Shown piece after piece: positions 51,904 through 60,593 of a stretch of DNA of 64,000 nt. Position 1 is the first letter of the stretch. Each line of letters starts with the position of its first letter. The notes under the pieces were generated by a model. The model was not told where the DNA came from. It was given only the letters and a program-made list of their open reading frames with translations, and did no database searches. Origin of the DNA: Ancrocorticia sp047501485 (GTDB lineage Bacteria > Actinomycetota > Actinomycetes > Actinomycetales > Actinomycetaceae); assembly GCA_047501485.1 (NCBI GenBank), contig JAZDRN010000001.1, forward strand, positions 62,001-126,000. Direction: 5' to 3'. Made by a program: the position numbers and the translations under genes.

Positions 51904-53496
51904 TTAGAGTTCGGCCTTCGGGGACTCGGGCTTGGTGGAGGGGTAGCGTTCGGCGATCTGGTGGAGTTCCTCGAAGACATCCTTGAGCTGCGGGTAGAGA
52001 CGCCCCTGCACGGCCGCGATCTCGCGGTAGCGCTCGTGCATCTGCATATCCGGCTCGATGGTCTCTCCGAAGTGAGCCATGGCGCGCGCCGATGTGGCGA
52101 CGTCCGCGACGCCGTCGACGACCGGGGCGTGCACGCCGAGGGCGGCCATCGCGAGGACGGCTGCACCGAGCGCGGAGATCTCGTCCTCCACGCAGACGGT
52201 GATCGGCACGCCGGTGGTGTCGGCCATGATCTGGCGCCACAGCATGGAGCGGGTTCCACCGCCCATAGCGCGCAGCGAGGTCAGCTTCACTCCGGTGCCG
52301 CGCTCGATGGCGTCGAGGTTATTGCGCATCTCGAAGCCGATGGACTCCAGGATGGAGCGGTACATGTGGGCGCGAGAATGTGTGCCGCGCCAGCCGACGA
52401 CGGCGCCACGTGCCACGGAATCCCAGTAGGGAGACTGCACCGCATTCCAGTAGGGCAGGGTGATCAGGCCCTCGGCGCCCGGGGGGATCTCGGCCGCGGC
52501 CTTGTCCAGCTCGGGATCGGGTTCGCCCAGCAGCTTCGGATCGCCCAGGGACTGGCGGAACCAGCCGGCAAGATAGGAGCCGGAGGACTGGAGGACCTCG
52601 AACACGTAGTGCCCGGGAATTCCGGAGTCGAGGGTGCGGAAGATCGGATCGTAGATGTACTTCGCGGAGTCGACGCCCGCGTTCACCGCGGTGCCGAGGT
52701 TGAGGTAGGCGACATTCGGTTCGACGGCGGCGGCGCCGATGCCAGCCGCTTGGCCGTCACCCAGACCCGAGACGACGACGACCTCGGGCGAGATATCCCA
52801 CTCCGCAGCCAGCTCGGGAAGCACCGTGGAGACGATGGTTGCCGGGGGAACGAGGTCGGCCATCTGCTCGCGGCGCACACCGGCGATGTCCAACAGCTCG
52901 TCGGACCAATCGCGCTTCTCGATATCGAAAAGACCCAGGGAATCGGCGCACGCGGTGGAGGAGACCCACTTGCCGGTCAGGTTGAAGGTGATCGCGCAGG
53001 CGACGTCGACGATCTTGTCCGCTTTCTCGAAGTACTCCGGGTTGTTCTCGGAGACCCAAGCCATCTTGTAGATGGCGGGGGTGACGCCCGCGGGCTTGCC
53101 GGAGAGCTCATGGACGTGATCGCTGCCGTACTTGCGGATCTGTTCGGTGGCGCGGCCGTCGAGCCAGAGGATGCCGGGGCCGATGGCGGTGCCGTCGGCG
53201 AGGAATGGGGCGAAGGACTCTCGCTGGTGGGTGATGCCCACGGCCTGTACGCGGGCCCGGTCCTCCGGGCTCAGGGCGGCGAGGGCCTCGGTGATCGTCT
53301 CGTGGGTGGACTCCCACCAACGGGCTGGATTGTGCTCGTAGAAGTCCATCGCCGGGGTGTGGAGCTGGATGTTGCGCTTAGCGGTGACCAGCACTTCACC
53401 CGAGGCATCGACGACGATGGCCTTGGTGGAGGTCGTGGAGGAATCGATGGCTACGACAAGAGGGCCGGTAGCTGGATTTACGGTTTCATTTGTCAT
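51904..53496 (-). CDS. FGGY-family carbohydrate kinase 2 (xylulokinase-like)
   Basis: A 530-residue sugar or polyol kinase. Segments: VVAIDSSTTSTKAIVVD (ATP phosphate loop), GITHQRESFAPF and ILWLDGRA (substrate side), GLGDGQAAGIGAAAVEPN, and MGGGTRSMLWRQIMADTTG with EISALGAAVLAM (C-terminal ATP site). It resembles xylulokinase or glycerol-kinase relatives; the exact substrate is unknown. ATG 53496 is chosen over 53580 because conserved sequence begins there. It is the first gene of the cluster and has a TTTC(C)ACAA inverted repeat in its promoter region. Confidence 0.87.
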   Translation of the reverse strand: MTNETVNPATGPLVVAIDSSTTSTKAIVVDASGEVLVTAKRNIQLHTPAMDFYEHNPARWWESTHETITEALAALSPEDRARVQAVGITHQRESFAPFLADGTAIGPGILWLDGRATEQIRKYGSDHVHELSGKPAGVTPAIYKMAWVSENNPEYFEKADKIVDVACAITFNLTGKWVSSTACADSLGLFDIEKRDWSDELLDIAGVRREQMADLVPPATIVSTVLPELAAEWDISPEVVVVSGLGDGQAAGIGAAAVEPNVAYLNLGTAVNAGVDSAKYIYDPIFRTLDSGIPGHYVFEVLQSSGSYLAGWFRQSLGDPKLLGEPDPELDKAAAEIPPGAEGLITLPYWNAVQSPYWDSVARGAVVGWRGTHSRAHMYRSILESIGFEMRNNLDAIERGTGVKLTSLRAMGGGTRSMLWRQIMADTTGVPITVCVEDEISALGAAVLAMAALGVHAPVVDGVADVATSARAMAHFGETIEPDMQMHERYREIAAVQGRLYPQLKDVFEELHQIAERYPSTKPESPKAEL

Positions 53497-53573
53497 GGTG
53501 TCTCTCTTCGACTTTGAATCGACACTGTCAACGCGAACTACGCTGACACTAGAAGTATCAAATAAATTGTTGA

Positions 53574-53595
53574 TTTCCACAACGAAATTGTGAAA
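53574..53595. promoter_or_regulatory. Operator candidate upstream of kinase 2
   Basis: TTTCCACAA (53574-53582) and TTGTGAAA (53588-53595) form imperfect inverted arms around CGAAA in an AT-rich region 78 nt before ATG 53496. It is a plausible site for the cluster's DeoR protein. No second copy was found near kinase 1. Confidence 0.45.
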
Positions 53596-53745
53596 CTTGG
53601 GCCTGGAAGTATTCTCATTGAACGGCTGAAAATAATCTCAGCCTCAATCCCGGCACTTGATCCCGGTACTCGATCTCGGCCGTTATGGTTCGGGAACTCG
53701 TGGTTCGCGCACGCGTGATCCGAGTACTCGATCCGGGCGGTGTCT

Positions 53746-53864
53746 GGGCACTCGTGGTCCGGGCAGTTGTGGTTTGGGCACTCGTGGTTTGGGCACTCGT
53801 GGTTTGGGCAGTTGTGGTTTGGGCGGGGTTGGTGTGGCGGGGTTGGTGTGGCGGGGTTGCCCGA
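53746..53864. repeat. 15-nt and 14-nt tandem repeats
   Basis: Five 15-nt units GGGCA(CTC/GTT)GTGGTTT at 53746-53820, then 14-nt units GGCGGGGTTGGTGT at 53822-53835 and 53836-53849 plus a partial. On the minus strand the 15-nt units read as the pentapeptide Asn-His-Glu/Asn-Cys-Pro, but no gene start or family supports translation. Degenerate copies extend left to about 53660. Confidence 0.85.
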
Positions 53865-53901
53865 GACAAGGCGCGGTGGAACCCAGGCGGCGGCTCGCTG
53901 T

Positions 53902-53945
53902 CGTTGGTTTCGTGTTGGCGTTGGTTTCGTGTTGGCGTTGGTTGG
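53902..53945. repeat. 17-nt tandem repeat, about 2.6 copies
   Basis: CGTTGGTTTCGTGTTGG at 53902-53918 and 53919-53935, with a truncated third copy. Part of the repeat cluster between divergent operons. Confidence 0.85.
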
Positions 53946-53988
53946 CATACCCATCCTGGTAGAGAAAACCGGATGTCCCGATAAATGA

Positions 53989-54250
53989 GTGACGCCTTTG
54001 GCAGTACGTGACGCTCTTGGCGATGCGTGACGCCTATGCCAATGCCAACGACGTCACTGATCGCGCGGGCTGTCACTCGTAGCGTGGACCGTCACTGATC
54101 GCGCGGGCTGTCACTCGTAGCGCGGCTCGTCACTGATCGCGCGGGCTGTCACTCATGGCATGCATCGTCTCCCGCGGCGTCATGGTGCGGACTGCCACTC
54201 GTGGTGCGGCCCGTCACTTGAAGCACAGATTGCCACTCGAAGCTCGCCCT
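53989..54250. repeat. 19-nt repeat array, about 13 units in two families
   Basis: Three units beginning GTGACGC (53989-54007, 54008-54026, 54027-54045) are followed after 7 nt by units beginning GTCACT or GCCACT. Among these GTCACTGATCGCGCGGGCT occurs exactly three times (54053, 54091, 54129), alternating with GTCACTCGTAGCG-type units. One irregular 27-nt interval (54167-54193) breaks the 19-nt phase length. There are no spacers. Confidence 0.85.
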
Positions 54251-54328
54251 AATGGATCAGGCCTTCGTGGGCGGTACCGGTGGAGAACTGGAACCATCAG
54301 GCACACGCGCGATTTCGCGACGGGGCAC

Positions 54329-54334
54329 TAAGCT
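54329..54334 (+). promoter_or_regulatory. Putative -10 box, leaderless menC
   Basis: TAAGCT followed by 6 nt and GTG 54341. Confidence 0.5.
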
Positions 54335-54340
54335 GGATGC

Positions 54341-55465
54341 GTGAAGAAAGAGCAGGCACCGATACTCGTCGAGGTTCCAGGCGATCGTTGGTCGCAGGGC
54401 ACGCGGTCGTGGCTGGCAGCCCGGGCGATCGACCGCGTTGTGGTGTTCGAGGTCGCGTTGACCACGACCTTCCGGGGAGTCCGAGCACGGCAGGGAATCC
54501 TGCTGCACGGCCCCGCCGGATGGGGCGAATGCGCACCCTTCGAGGAGTACGGCCCGGCCGAATCGGCCCTGTGGCTGCAAAGTGCGGTCGAGGCAGCCGG
54601 CGAGGGCATCGATCTGCCCGCTGCCCGCCCCTCGGTCCCGGTTAACGTGACGATTCCGGTGGTGAGCCCCGATGACGCGGCGGCCCGGGCCCACCTGGCA
54701 GGATGCCGCACCGCGAAGGTCAAGGTGGCGGATCCTCGGTCCAGCCTGCGCGACGACTGGGAACGGATCAGGGCGGTCTCCGAAGCCTTGGCCGGAGATT
54801 TCGGTGCGGAAGCCCGTGTGCGTATAGACGTCAACGGAAAGTGGGACCGCGAGGAAGCTCTTGCGGCGATCGCGCGACTCGGCGAGGCTGCAGCGCCGGT
54901 TGGAGGCCTCGAATACGTGGAGCAGCCATGCATGGGGGTCGAGGACCTGGCGTGGGTGCGGCGGAGGGTGAAGGTACCGATTGCCGCGGACGAGTCGATC
55001 CGGCGTGCGGATGATCCATTCCGCGTCATCGAACTCGAGGCCGCAGACCTCGCGATCGTCAAGGTGGCGCCGCTCGGCGGTGTGCGCAGAGCACTCGAAC
55101 TCGCCTCGCAGCTTCCCATCCCGGTGGTGGTTTCCTCGGCGGTGGACACATCGATCGGCCTGTCCGCAGGTGTCGCGCTCGCGGCCGCGCTGCCGGAGCT
55201 GCCGTACGCCTGCGGCTTGGATACCCAGCGACTGCTGGTGGAGGACACCGCAGGGCCGCTGCTCTCCCGCGACGGATTCCTCCGGGTTTCGCAGGCCCGT
55301 GCTGTCGCGGCTGGGGAACTGCTCTTCGGTGAGTCCCGGGAATCGAACCCACCGAACGGAGACGGGCGAGCGATCGTGCGCCATCTATCATCGGAACTGG
55401 TGGATGTCTGGACGAACCGGGTCGAGGATATGGTCGCGGCGCGGTGGAGCGAGGAGATGCCCTGA
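54341..55465 (+). CDS. menC: o-Succinylbenzoate synthase MenC
   Basis: A 374-residue enolase-superfamily enzyme dehydrating SHCHC to o-succinylbenzoate in menaquinone synthesis. The barrel lysine motif KVKV (about residue 128), metal ligands in RIDVNGKW, EYVEQPC and AADES, and the second catalytic lysine in AIVKVAPLGG are visible. The GTG start has TAAGCT 6 nt upstream and no Shine-Dalgarno. menD follows 20 nt downstream; the pair forms an operon supplying the quinone used by NarI. Confidence 0.94.
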   Translation: MKKEQAPILVEVPGDRWSQGTRSWLAARAIDRVVVFEVALTTTFRGVRARQGILLHGPAGWGECAPFEEYGPAESALWLQSAVEAAGEGIDLPAARPSVPVNVTIPVVSPDDAAARAHLAGCRTAKVKVADPRSSLRDDWERIRAVSEALAGDFGAEARVRIDVNGKWDREEALAAIARLGEAAAPVGGLEYVEQPCMGVEDLAWVRRRVKVPIAADESIRRADDPFRVIELEAADLAIVKVAPLGGVRRALELASQLPIPVVVSSAVDTSIGLSAGVALAAALPELPYACGLDTQRLLVEDTAGPLLSRDGFLRVSQARAVAAGELLFGESRESNPPNGDGRAIVRHLSSELVDVWTNRVEDMVAARWSEEMP

Positions 55466-55485
55466 ACACGGGAAGAGAATCGAAC

Positions 55486-57378
55486 ATGGTTGGAAGAATC
55501 CCTGCGGTGAACAGCGGCGGCACCGACCCGGACCGGGAGGCTGAGACCCGAGTGCGTTCGGTCGAGGAAATGATCGCGGATGCCCAGGAGAATCCTTCGA
55601 TCCGGCTGGCCCGCGCGGTCTTGCATGCTCTGACCGAGCAGGGCGTCCGATGGGTGGCCTACTGCCCTGGTTCGCGGGACGCCCCATTCGGTTACGTGCT
55701 CTCGGAGATGGAGCGGGAGGGGTGGATCAACACCGCCGCCTTCAGTGATGAACGTTCCGCGGGCTTCTGGGCCGTGGGTGCCGCGAGAGCAACGAGCGAA
55801 CCGGTGGCCGTGGTGACCACCTCCGGTACCGCCGCGACCGAGCTGCACCCCGCACTGGAAGAGGCCTGGTTCCAGTCGCTGCCCATCGTCGCGATCACCG
55901 CAGACCGCCCGCACGAGATGCGGGGCGTCGGCGCCTCGCAGACTACCCACCAGGTTGGAATTTTCGGCCGTAGCGTCGTTACGTCAGCGGAGCTTCCGGC
56001 CGATATTTCGTACGACGACGGCGTCCTGCCGAGAGTACGCGGCCGGGTGCGGCGCATGGTTGCCGCCGCCAAGGGTTTCCTCGGGCAGGCCGGGCCCGTG
56101 CACCTCAATGTCGCCTTTCGCGAGCCACTGGTCCCCTCGCGGGAGAAGGCCGGGGCTGGTGCCGGGGAAAGGGTAGAAACCGCGGAGCAGGCAAGGCAAT
56201 CCTTCCCTGAAAAGGGGCAGGTTCACTTCTCCCCGGTGCGGCATCCCGGTTGGGACGAGATCGTCGATCGCGACCTGCGTACCCTGGTGGTTGCGGGCGA
56301 CGGCGCCGACCGCGCCGTCGCCACAGCCGCGGCTCGCAGGGGCCTCCCGATCGTTGCGGAACCCACCGCGAATGTCGCCGATCTGGACACGTGGATTCCC
56401 TACGAGCAATGGCTGGTCCCGGATCTGGGCGAACTGGTGGAGCAGATCGTCGTCCTGGGCCGGCCCACACTGTCGCGCCCTGTCACTCAGCTGCTCGCAC
56501 AGCCGCGCATTCGCAAGGTCGTGGTGGCCACGCATCCCGAGTGGGTGGACGTGCACGAAACCGTCGACGTCGTCGTGGCAGGTTTGGCGGATGAATCCGA
56601 AGATAGGCGGGTGGCGGAGTCTCCTGCGGTGCCGACCGTACGGAACCGGAGATCCGGAACCGCAGGGGTGGAGGCGGTCTCATCGGACGGATGGCTTGCG
56701 GTATGGCGTCGCGCGGCCGAGGCTGTCGACAGGGTGCTCGGTGATGACGCGATCGGCGAGGAGAAGCAAGCCGATTCGCTCTCCCTGCTTGCGGCCTGTC
56801 GTGCCATCTGGCACGGCAGCGACGCCGCGCTGCTGTGGCTGGGTGCCTCCAACACTGTGCGGGGTTTTGACCTGGTGGCGAATCGGCCCGGACGCGGTGC
56901 CGTCCATTCGAATCGGGGCCTGGCGGGGATCGACGGCACGATCGCATCGGCCCTCGGCCTGGCGATGGCCGAGAACAGGCCGGTGCGCGCGGTCATGGGC
57001 GATATGACGTTCGCTTACGACCTGTCCACGCTGGCACAACGCCCCGAGCCGCCCAATACGAAGGCGCCGGACATTCAGGTCATCGTTCTCGATGACGCCG
57101 GCGGTTCGATCTTCGCCTCACTGGAACATGGAGAGGCTGAGCCCGATGTCTACGAACGCTTTTTCGCGGTGGCGCCGCATGTGGATCCGGTACAAGCCGC
57201 TCGTGCCTGCGGGTGGCAGGCACGCCGTATCGCCACCCTTGCCGAACTCCGTGATGCACTTGCCGCTCCGATTGGCGGGCGCTCGCTACTTCATGTCAGG
57301 ATTCCGCGTCCGGCGGCCCAGTTGGATGCGGCTCGCAACGCGGCGAGACAGGCCGTTGGGGGCGTGCTGGACCTGTGA
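55486..57378 (+). CDS. menD: SEPHCHC synthase MenD
   Basis: A 630-residue thiamine-diphosphate enzyme joining isochorismate and 2-oxoglutarate. Motifs are YCPGSRDAPFGYVL, DERSAGFWAVGAARA with the catalytic-region Glu/Arg, TSGTAATELHPALEEA, HLNVAFREPL and the C-terminal ThDP segment GDMTFAYDLSTL. It is somewhat longer than usual, with about 40 polar N-terminal residues and a variable linker near 365-400. ATG 55486 has GGAAGAG 9 nt upstream. It partners MenF (61.3 kb), which makes isochorismate. Confidence 0.94.
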   Translation: MVGRIPAVNSGGTDPDREAETRVRSVEEMIADAQENPSIRLARAVLHALTEQGVRWVAYCPGSRDAPFGYVLSEMEREGWINTAAFSDERSAGFWAVGAARATSEPVAVVTTSGTAATELHPALEEAWFQSLPIVAITADRPHEMRGVGASQTTHQVGIFGRSVVTSAELPADISYDDGVLPRVRGRVRRMVAAAKGFLGQAGPVHLNVAFREPLVPSREKAGAGAGERVETAEQARQSFPEKGQVHFSPVRHPGWDEIVDRDLRTLVVAGDGADRAVATAAARRGLPIVAEPTANVADLDTWIPYEQWLVPDLGELVEQIVVLGRPTLSRPVTQLLAQPRIRKVVVATHPEWVDVHETVDVVVAGLADESEDRRVAESPAVPTVRNRRSGTAGVEAVSSDGWLAVWRRAAEAVDRVLGDDAIGEEKQADSLSLLAACRAIWHGSDAALLWLGASNTVRGFDLVANRPGRGAVHSNRGLAGIDGTIASALGLAMAENRPVRAVMGDMTFAYDLSTLAQRPEPPNTKAPDIQVIVLDDAGGSIFASLEHGEAEPDVYERFFAVAPHVDPVQAARACGWQARRIATLAELRDALAAPIGGRSLLHVRIPRPAAQLDAARNAARQAVGGVLDL

Positions 57379-57436
57379 GCGCAGCGTCGCCGTCGGGCTA
57401 CCGTGATGAATTTAGCGGTTTCGGGCGGCAGCGCTG

Positions 57437-58216
57437 CTAGATTTCGTAGCTGCCCCTGTCTTCCTTCTCGCGCTCGAAGGTGAAGATATCGAGGAACTTC
57501 TGTGCCCGCTCGGTCTGGGGGTTCGAGAAGAATTCGGTGGCGGGCCCCTGCTCGACGATCTTGCCAGCGTCCATGAAGACGACCCTGTCCGCAACCGCGG
57601 ATGCGAATTGCATTTCGTGGGTGACGATCAACATGGTCATGCCTTCCTTGGCGAGCCCGGCGACGACGTCGAGCACCTCGCGAACCATTTCCGGATCCAA
57701 GGAGGCCGTGACCTCATCGAGAAGAAGAACCTCGGGCTGCATCATGAGGGCGCGCACGATGGCCACGCGCTGCTTCTGACCTCCGGAGAGCTGACGGGGG
57801 AAGGAATCGCCGCGATCTCCCAGCCCTACCCGGTCCAGGAGTTCCTGCGCGCGAGCCCGCGCCTCGTCCTTGGCCTCCTTGAGAACCTTGAGCGGGGCGA
57901 GCAGAAGATTGTCCATTACTGTCAGATGCGGAAAGAGTTCGTAGCTCTGGAAAACCATTCCCACACGCTGGCGGACCTTGTCCCATGGTTGTGAACCGTC
58001 GGTGATGACCTGGCCGTCGAGGGAGATCGTTCCGCCTTGAATCTCTTCGAGTCCGTTGATGCAGCGCAGCATCGTGGACTTGCCGCATCCGGATGGCCCG
58101 ATGACGGCGAGGACCTCTTTCTTACTGACGGAAAGGTCGATGCCATCCAGAACCAGGCGTTCGCCGTCGTAGATCTTGATGACATTTTTCAGCTCAAGAA
58201 CCGTGAAATCGCTCAT
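57437..58216 (-). CDS. Polar amino-acid ABC transporter ATPase (GlnQ-type)
   Basis: A 259-residue ATPase powering amino-acid uptake. Walker A GPSGCGKST, signature LSGGQKQRVAIVRAL, Walker B EVLLLDEV (with Val after Glu where Pro is usual) and the switch region IVTHEMQFA are visible. It is the last gene of a minus-strand operon: binding protein, two permeases, ATPase. ATG 58216 has AAAGAAG upstream. The substrate is unknown; glutamine, glutamate or a related polar amino acid fits the family. Confidence 0.93.
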   Translation of the reverse strand: MSDFTVLELKNVIKIYDGERLVLDGIDLSVSKKEVLAVIGPSGCGKSTMLRCINGLEEIQGGTISLDGQVITDGSQPWDKVRQRVGMVFQSYELFPHLTVMDNLLLAPLKVLKEAKDEARARAQELLDRVGLGDRGDSFPRQLSGGQKQRVAIVRALMMQPEVLLLDEVTASLDPEMVREVLDVVAGLAKEGMTMLIVTHEMQFASAVADRVVFMDAGKIVEQGPATEFFSNPQTERAQKFLDIFTFEREKEDRGSYEI

Positions 58217-58282
58217 GATTGCTTCTTTCTCGTTTTGTTCATGCTCGAATTGTTCATGCTCGAAGGATCGTCATGCGCCGCG

Positions 58283-58960
58283 CTATTGGGCCCACTTCTT
58301 CTCGAGGCGGCGGGCGGCCACCGAAAGCGGGTAGCAGACAATGAAGTAGAGCAGAAAGATCACACCGTAGATCCACAGGGCTGCGTCAGGGACCTCGAAG
58401 CGATTTGCGTCGATGATCTGCTGGCCCACCCGCAGTGCTTCGACCATGCCGATCAGCGCTATCAACGTGGTCGTCTTGATCATTCGGGTTGCCAGATTGA
58501 TGGAAAGCGGTGTGAGACGGCGAATCGTCTGCGGCAGGATGATGTAGCGATACTGCTGCGGAACGCTCAGACCGAGAGCCGCTGCACTCTGGTACTGGTG
58601 CGCCGGAATCGAGGAGAGGGCCCCTCGGACCAGATCTCCCATTTCGGCTGCTCCCCACAGAGAGAAGACGACGACCGCCGAGACTTCGCCGCTGAGGTGG
58701 ATATCGGCACTGCGGGCGAGACCGAAGTAGACGATGAAGAGCAGCACGAGCTGCGGCATGATCCGGATGAACTCGAGATAGACGCGCATGAGGAAGCGCA
58801 CGAGACGGTTCTTCGACATCATGGCGATGCCGACGAAGACTCCGAGAACGCTACCGAAGATCAATGACATCCCGGCGATCCGAATTGTCACCCAGAGCCC
58901 CCCGAGCAAACGAAGGAAATTCTGGCCTTCGAAGAGGACGCTAATTCCCAAATCCTGCAT
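58283..58960 (-). CDS. Polar amino-acid ABC permease (HisM/GlnP-type) 2
   Basis: A 225-residue permease with about five helices and the EAA-like loop SAAALGLSVPQQYRYIILPQTIRRL. It pairs with the adjacent permease to form the channel. ATG 58960 has AGGAGG upstream, and its first 20 nt overlap the end of the previous gene, indicating coupling. Confidence 0.92.
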   Translation of the reverse strand: MQDLGISVLFEGQNFLRLLGGLWVTIRIAGMSLIFGSVLGVFVGIAMMSKNRLVRFLMRVYLEFIRIMPQLVLLFIVYFGLARSADIHLSGEVSAVVVFSLWGAAEMGDLVRGALSSIPAHQYQSAAALGLSVPQQYRYIILPQTIRRLTPLSINLATRMIKTTTLIALIGMVEALRVGQQIIDANRFEVPDAALWIYGVIFLLYFIVCYPLSVAARRLEKKWAQ

Positions 58961-59600
58961 GGCGCAGCCTCCTCTCGATGCGGGCCGCGATCAGCGAGAT
59001 CGGAAGCAGAATGATCATGTAGAAGAACACGAGCATGCCGAGCGCGACCCACGTGTTGTAGTCGGAACCGATGATGTCTCTCGTCACGAACATGAGGTCC
59101 GGCAGAGCGATGATGGAGACCACCGATGTCTCCTTGATGAGGAAGATGATATTGGCGGTGATTCCCGGGAAAGCGGTGGCGAGCGCCTGCGGAATGAGGA
59201 CGTGCCTTATGGCCACAGCCGTCTTCATTCCCAGGCTCAACGCCGATTCCATCTGGATCTTCTCAACCGAATCGAAGCCCGAACGGAATGCTTCTGCCAT
59301 GTAGGAGCCACCGAGGAAGGTCAAGCCCACGATCGCGCACGTTTCCGAGGACCAGACGATCCCGAGCTTCGGCAACCCGTAGTAGATGAAGAAGAGCTGA
59401 ACCAGCAGGGGAGTGTTGCGTGAGAGTTCGATGTAGAAGCCGACGATGTGGCGCAGTAGCGGCACTCGTAGATACTGGATGAGTGCGCACACCAAGCCGA
59501 GAATCAGGGAGTAGACGATTCCGAAGAAGGCGATGCGCAGCGTCAGCCACAGGGCATCGACGTAGAGGGGGAGATACTCCCCGATGAGGTCAAAGTTCAT
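58941..59600 (-). CDS. Polar amino-acid ABC permease (HisQ/GlnP-type) 1
   Basis: A 219-residue permease with about five helices. The family-typical ELSRNTPLLVQLFFIYYGLP and EAA loop ESALSLGMKTAVAIRHVLIPQAL are clear. It follows the binding-protein gene after a 111-nt spacer carrying a strong hairpin. ATG 59600 has a weak purine-rich site (GGAACGAAAA). Confidence 0.92.
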   Translation of the reverse strand: MNFDLIGEYLPLYVDALWLTLRIAFFGIVYSLILGLVCALIQYLRVPLLRHIVGFYIELSRNTPLLVQLFFIYYGLPKLGIVWSSETCAIVGLTFLGGSYMAEAFRSGFDSVEKIQMESALSLGMKTAVAIRHVLIPQALATAFPGITANIIFLIKETSVVSIIALPDLMFVTRDIIGSDYNTWVALGMLVFFYMIILLPISLIAARIERRLRHAGFGN

Positions 59601-59662
59601 TTCGAGTTTTCGTTCCTGGGCTCATCGCCTCGCCTGTTCCAGCGCATGAGCGCTGCTCGCGA

Positions 59663-59701
59663 ACATGCTGTTGCCCACCGGCACGGTGGGCAACAGCATG
59701 T
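59663..59701 (-). terminator. Hairpin between binding-protein and permease genes
   Basis: ACATGCTGTTGCCCACCG (59663-59680), loop GCA, CGGTGGGCAACAGCATGT (59684-59701): 18 bp perfect. It lies in the same place as the modA-modBC hairpin, and probably lets the binding protein be made in excess. Confidence 0.8.
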
Positions 59702-59711
59702 CGGGTAAGAC

Positions 59712-60593
59712 TTACTGGTCGGAGTCCGGGACGACGCCGCCCTCGATGACGAGTTCGTCAGGGCTGATCTCGTCGCCGTAAACCGGCAGGAGCGTCTTCT
59801 CGTAGGCGTTGTGGAAGAAGTTCTCCGGCTCCAGCTCGGTCAGTTGGTTGTTGAGCCAATCGAGCAGGGAGGTGTTGCCCTTCTTGACGGCGGCAGCGAT
59901 GGTGTCCGGCTCACCGAGCGAGGTGATGCTGGTGGTGAAACCGGGGTTGTTCGCGGCCCAGGCCAGAGCCTCGGTGTTGTCGGTAACCCAGGCGGCGCCG
60001 CGGCCGTCCAGTAGAGCGTTGGTGACCTCGTTGTACTGCTCGTACTTCTGTACGTCGGCATCGGGGTAATTGGCGTCGAGGTAGGACTCGGCGGTGGTGC
60101 CGCGCACGATGAGAAGCGGCTGGTCCTCCAACTGGTCCTTCGAGGTGATCTGGGCGTCTTCGGGGCTGACGACGCCCAGGGAGACCTGCATGTAGGGGTT
60201 GGCGAAATCGACCGCTTCGGCACGCTCGGGCGTTACCGTGAAGTTGGCCAGGATGATGTCCACCCGATCGGATTCCAGGAATTCGACGCGAGAGGCGGCA
60301 TCAACCGGAACCCACTCGACGTCGACCTCAAGGTCCTCGCCGATGCGGGTGCCGTACTCGATGTCGTAGCCGACGTAATCGCCGTTGGAATCGACGGAGC
60401 CGAAGGGAGACTTGTCGGAGAAGACACCGATGCGGATGGTGCCGTCCTCCTGAATCTCCTCCACCGTGCGGCCGTTGCCGGGAGCCGGCGAGCCCTTGGT
60501 GGTGGATTCTCCGTCTTCGGAGCCGCAGGCGGAGAGAGCGAGAGCTGCGGCGGCCAAACCTGCGGCCACCTTGCTGAATCGTGACAGGCTCAT
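59712..60593 (-). CDS. Polar amino-acid ABC binding lipoprotein
   Basis: A 293-residue solute-binding protein of family 3. The lipoprotein signal peptide ends in the lipobox LSAC (Cys23), followed by a Ser/Thr-rich linker. The mature domain has IRIGVFSDKSPFGSVD, YDIEYGTRIGEDL, ILANFTVTPERAEAVDFANPY and VTDNTEALAWAA, typical of glutamine/glutamate-type binding proteins. ATG 60593 has GAGG upstream; the longer frame to 60647 is not needed. It is the first gene of the transporter operon. Confidence 0.93.
   Translation of the reverse strand: MSLSRFSKVAAGLAAAALALSACGSEDGESTTKGSPAPGNGRTVEEIQEDGTIRIGVFSDKSPFGSVDSNGDYVGYDIEYGTRIGEDLEVDVEWVPVDAASRVEFLESDRVDIILANFTVTPERAEAVDFANPYMQVSLGVVSPEDAQITSKDQLEDQPLLIVRGTTAESYLDANYPDADVQKYEQYNEVTNALLDGRGAAWVTDNTEALAWAANNPGFTTSITSLGEPDTIAAAVKKGNTSLLDWLNNQLTELEPENFFHNAYEKTLLPVYGDEISPDELVIEGGVVPDSDQ

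Noticed and set aside
51853..53517. 554-codon plus-strand frame opposite kinase 2
   Set aside because: Kinase 2 shows all FGGY motifs on the minus strand; this frame is a Gly/Asp-rich shadow.
53538..53954. Minus-strand frame with Asn-His-Glu-Cys-Pro pentapeptides
   Set aside because: The pentapeptide arises from the 15-nt DNA repeat; there is no ribosome site, the other frames are also open, and flanking sequence resembles no protein.
53746..54250. Repeat cluster considered as a CRISPR array
   Set aside because: Units are 14-19 nt and directly adjacent with no unique spacers, and there are no cas genes nearby.
54328..55950. 540-codon frame antisense to menC and the start of menD
   Set aside because: Ser/Arg-rich shadow over genes with clear enolase-type and ThDP motifs.
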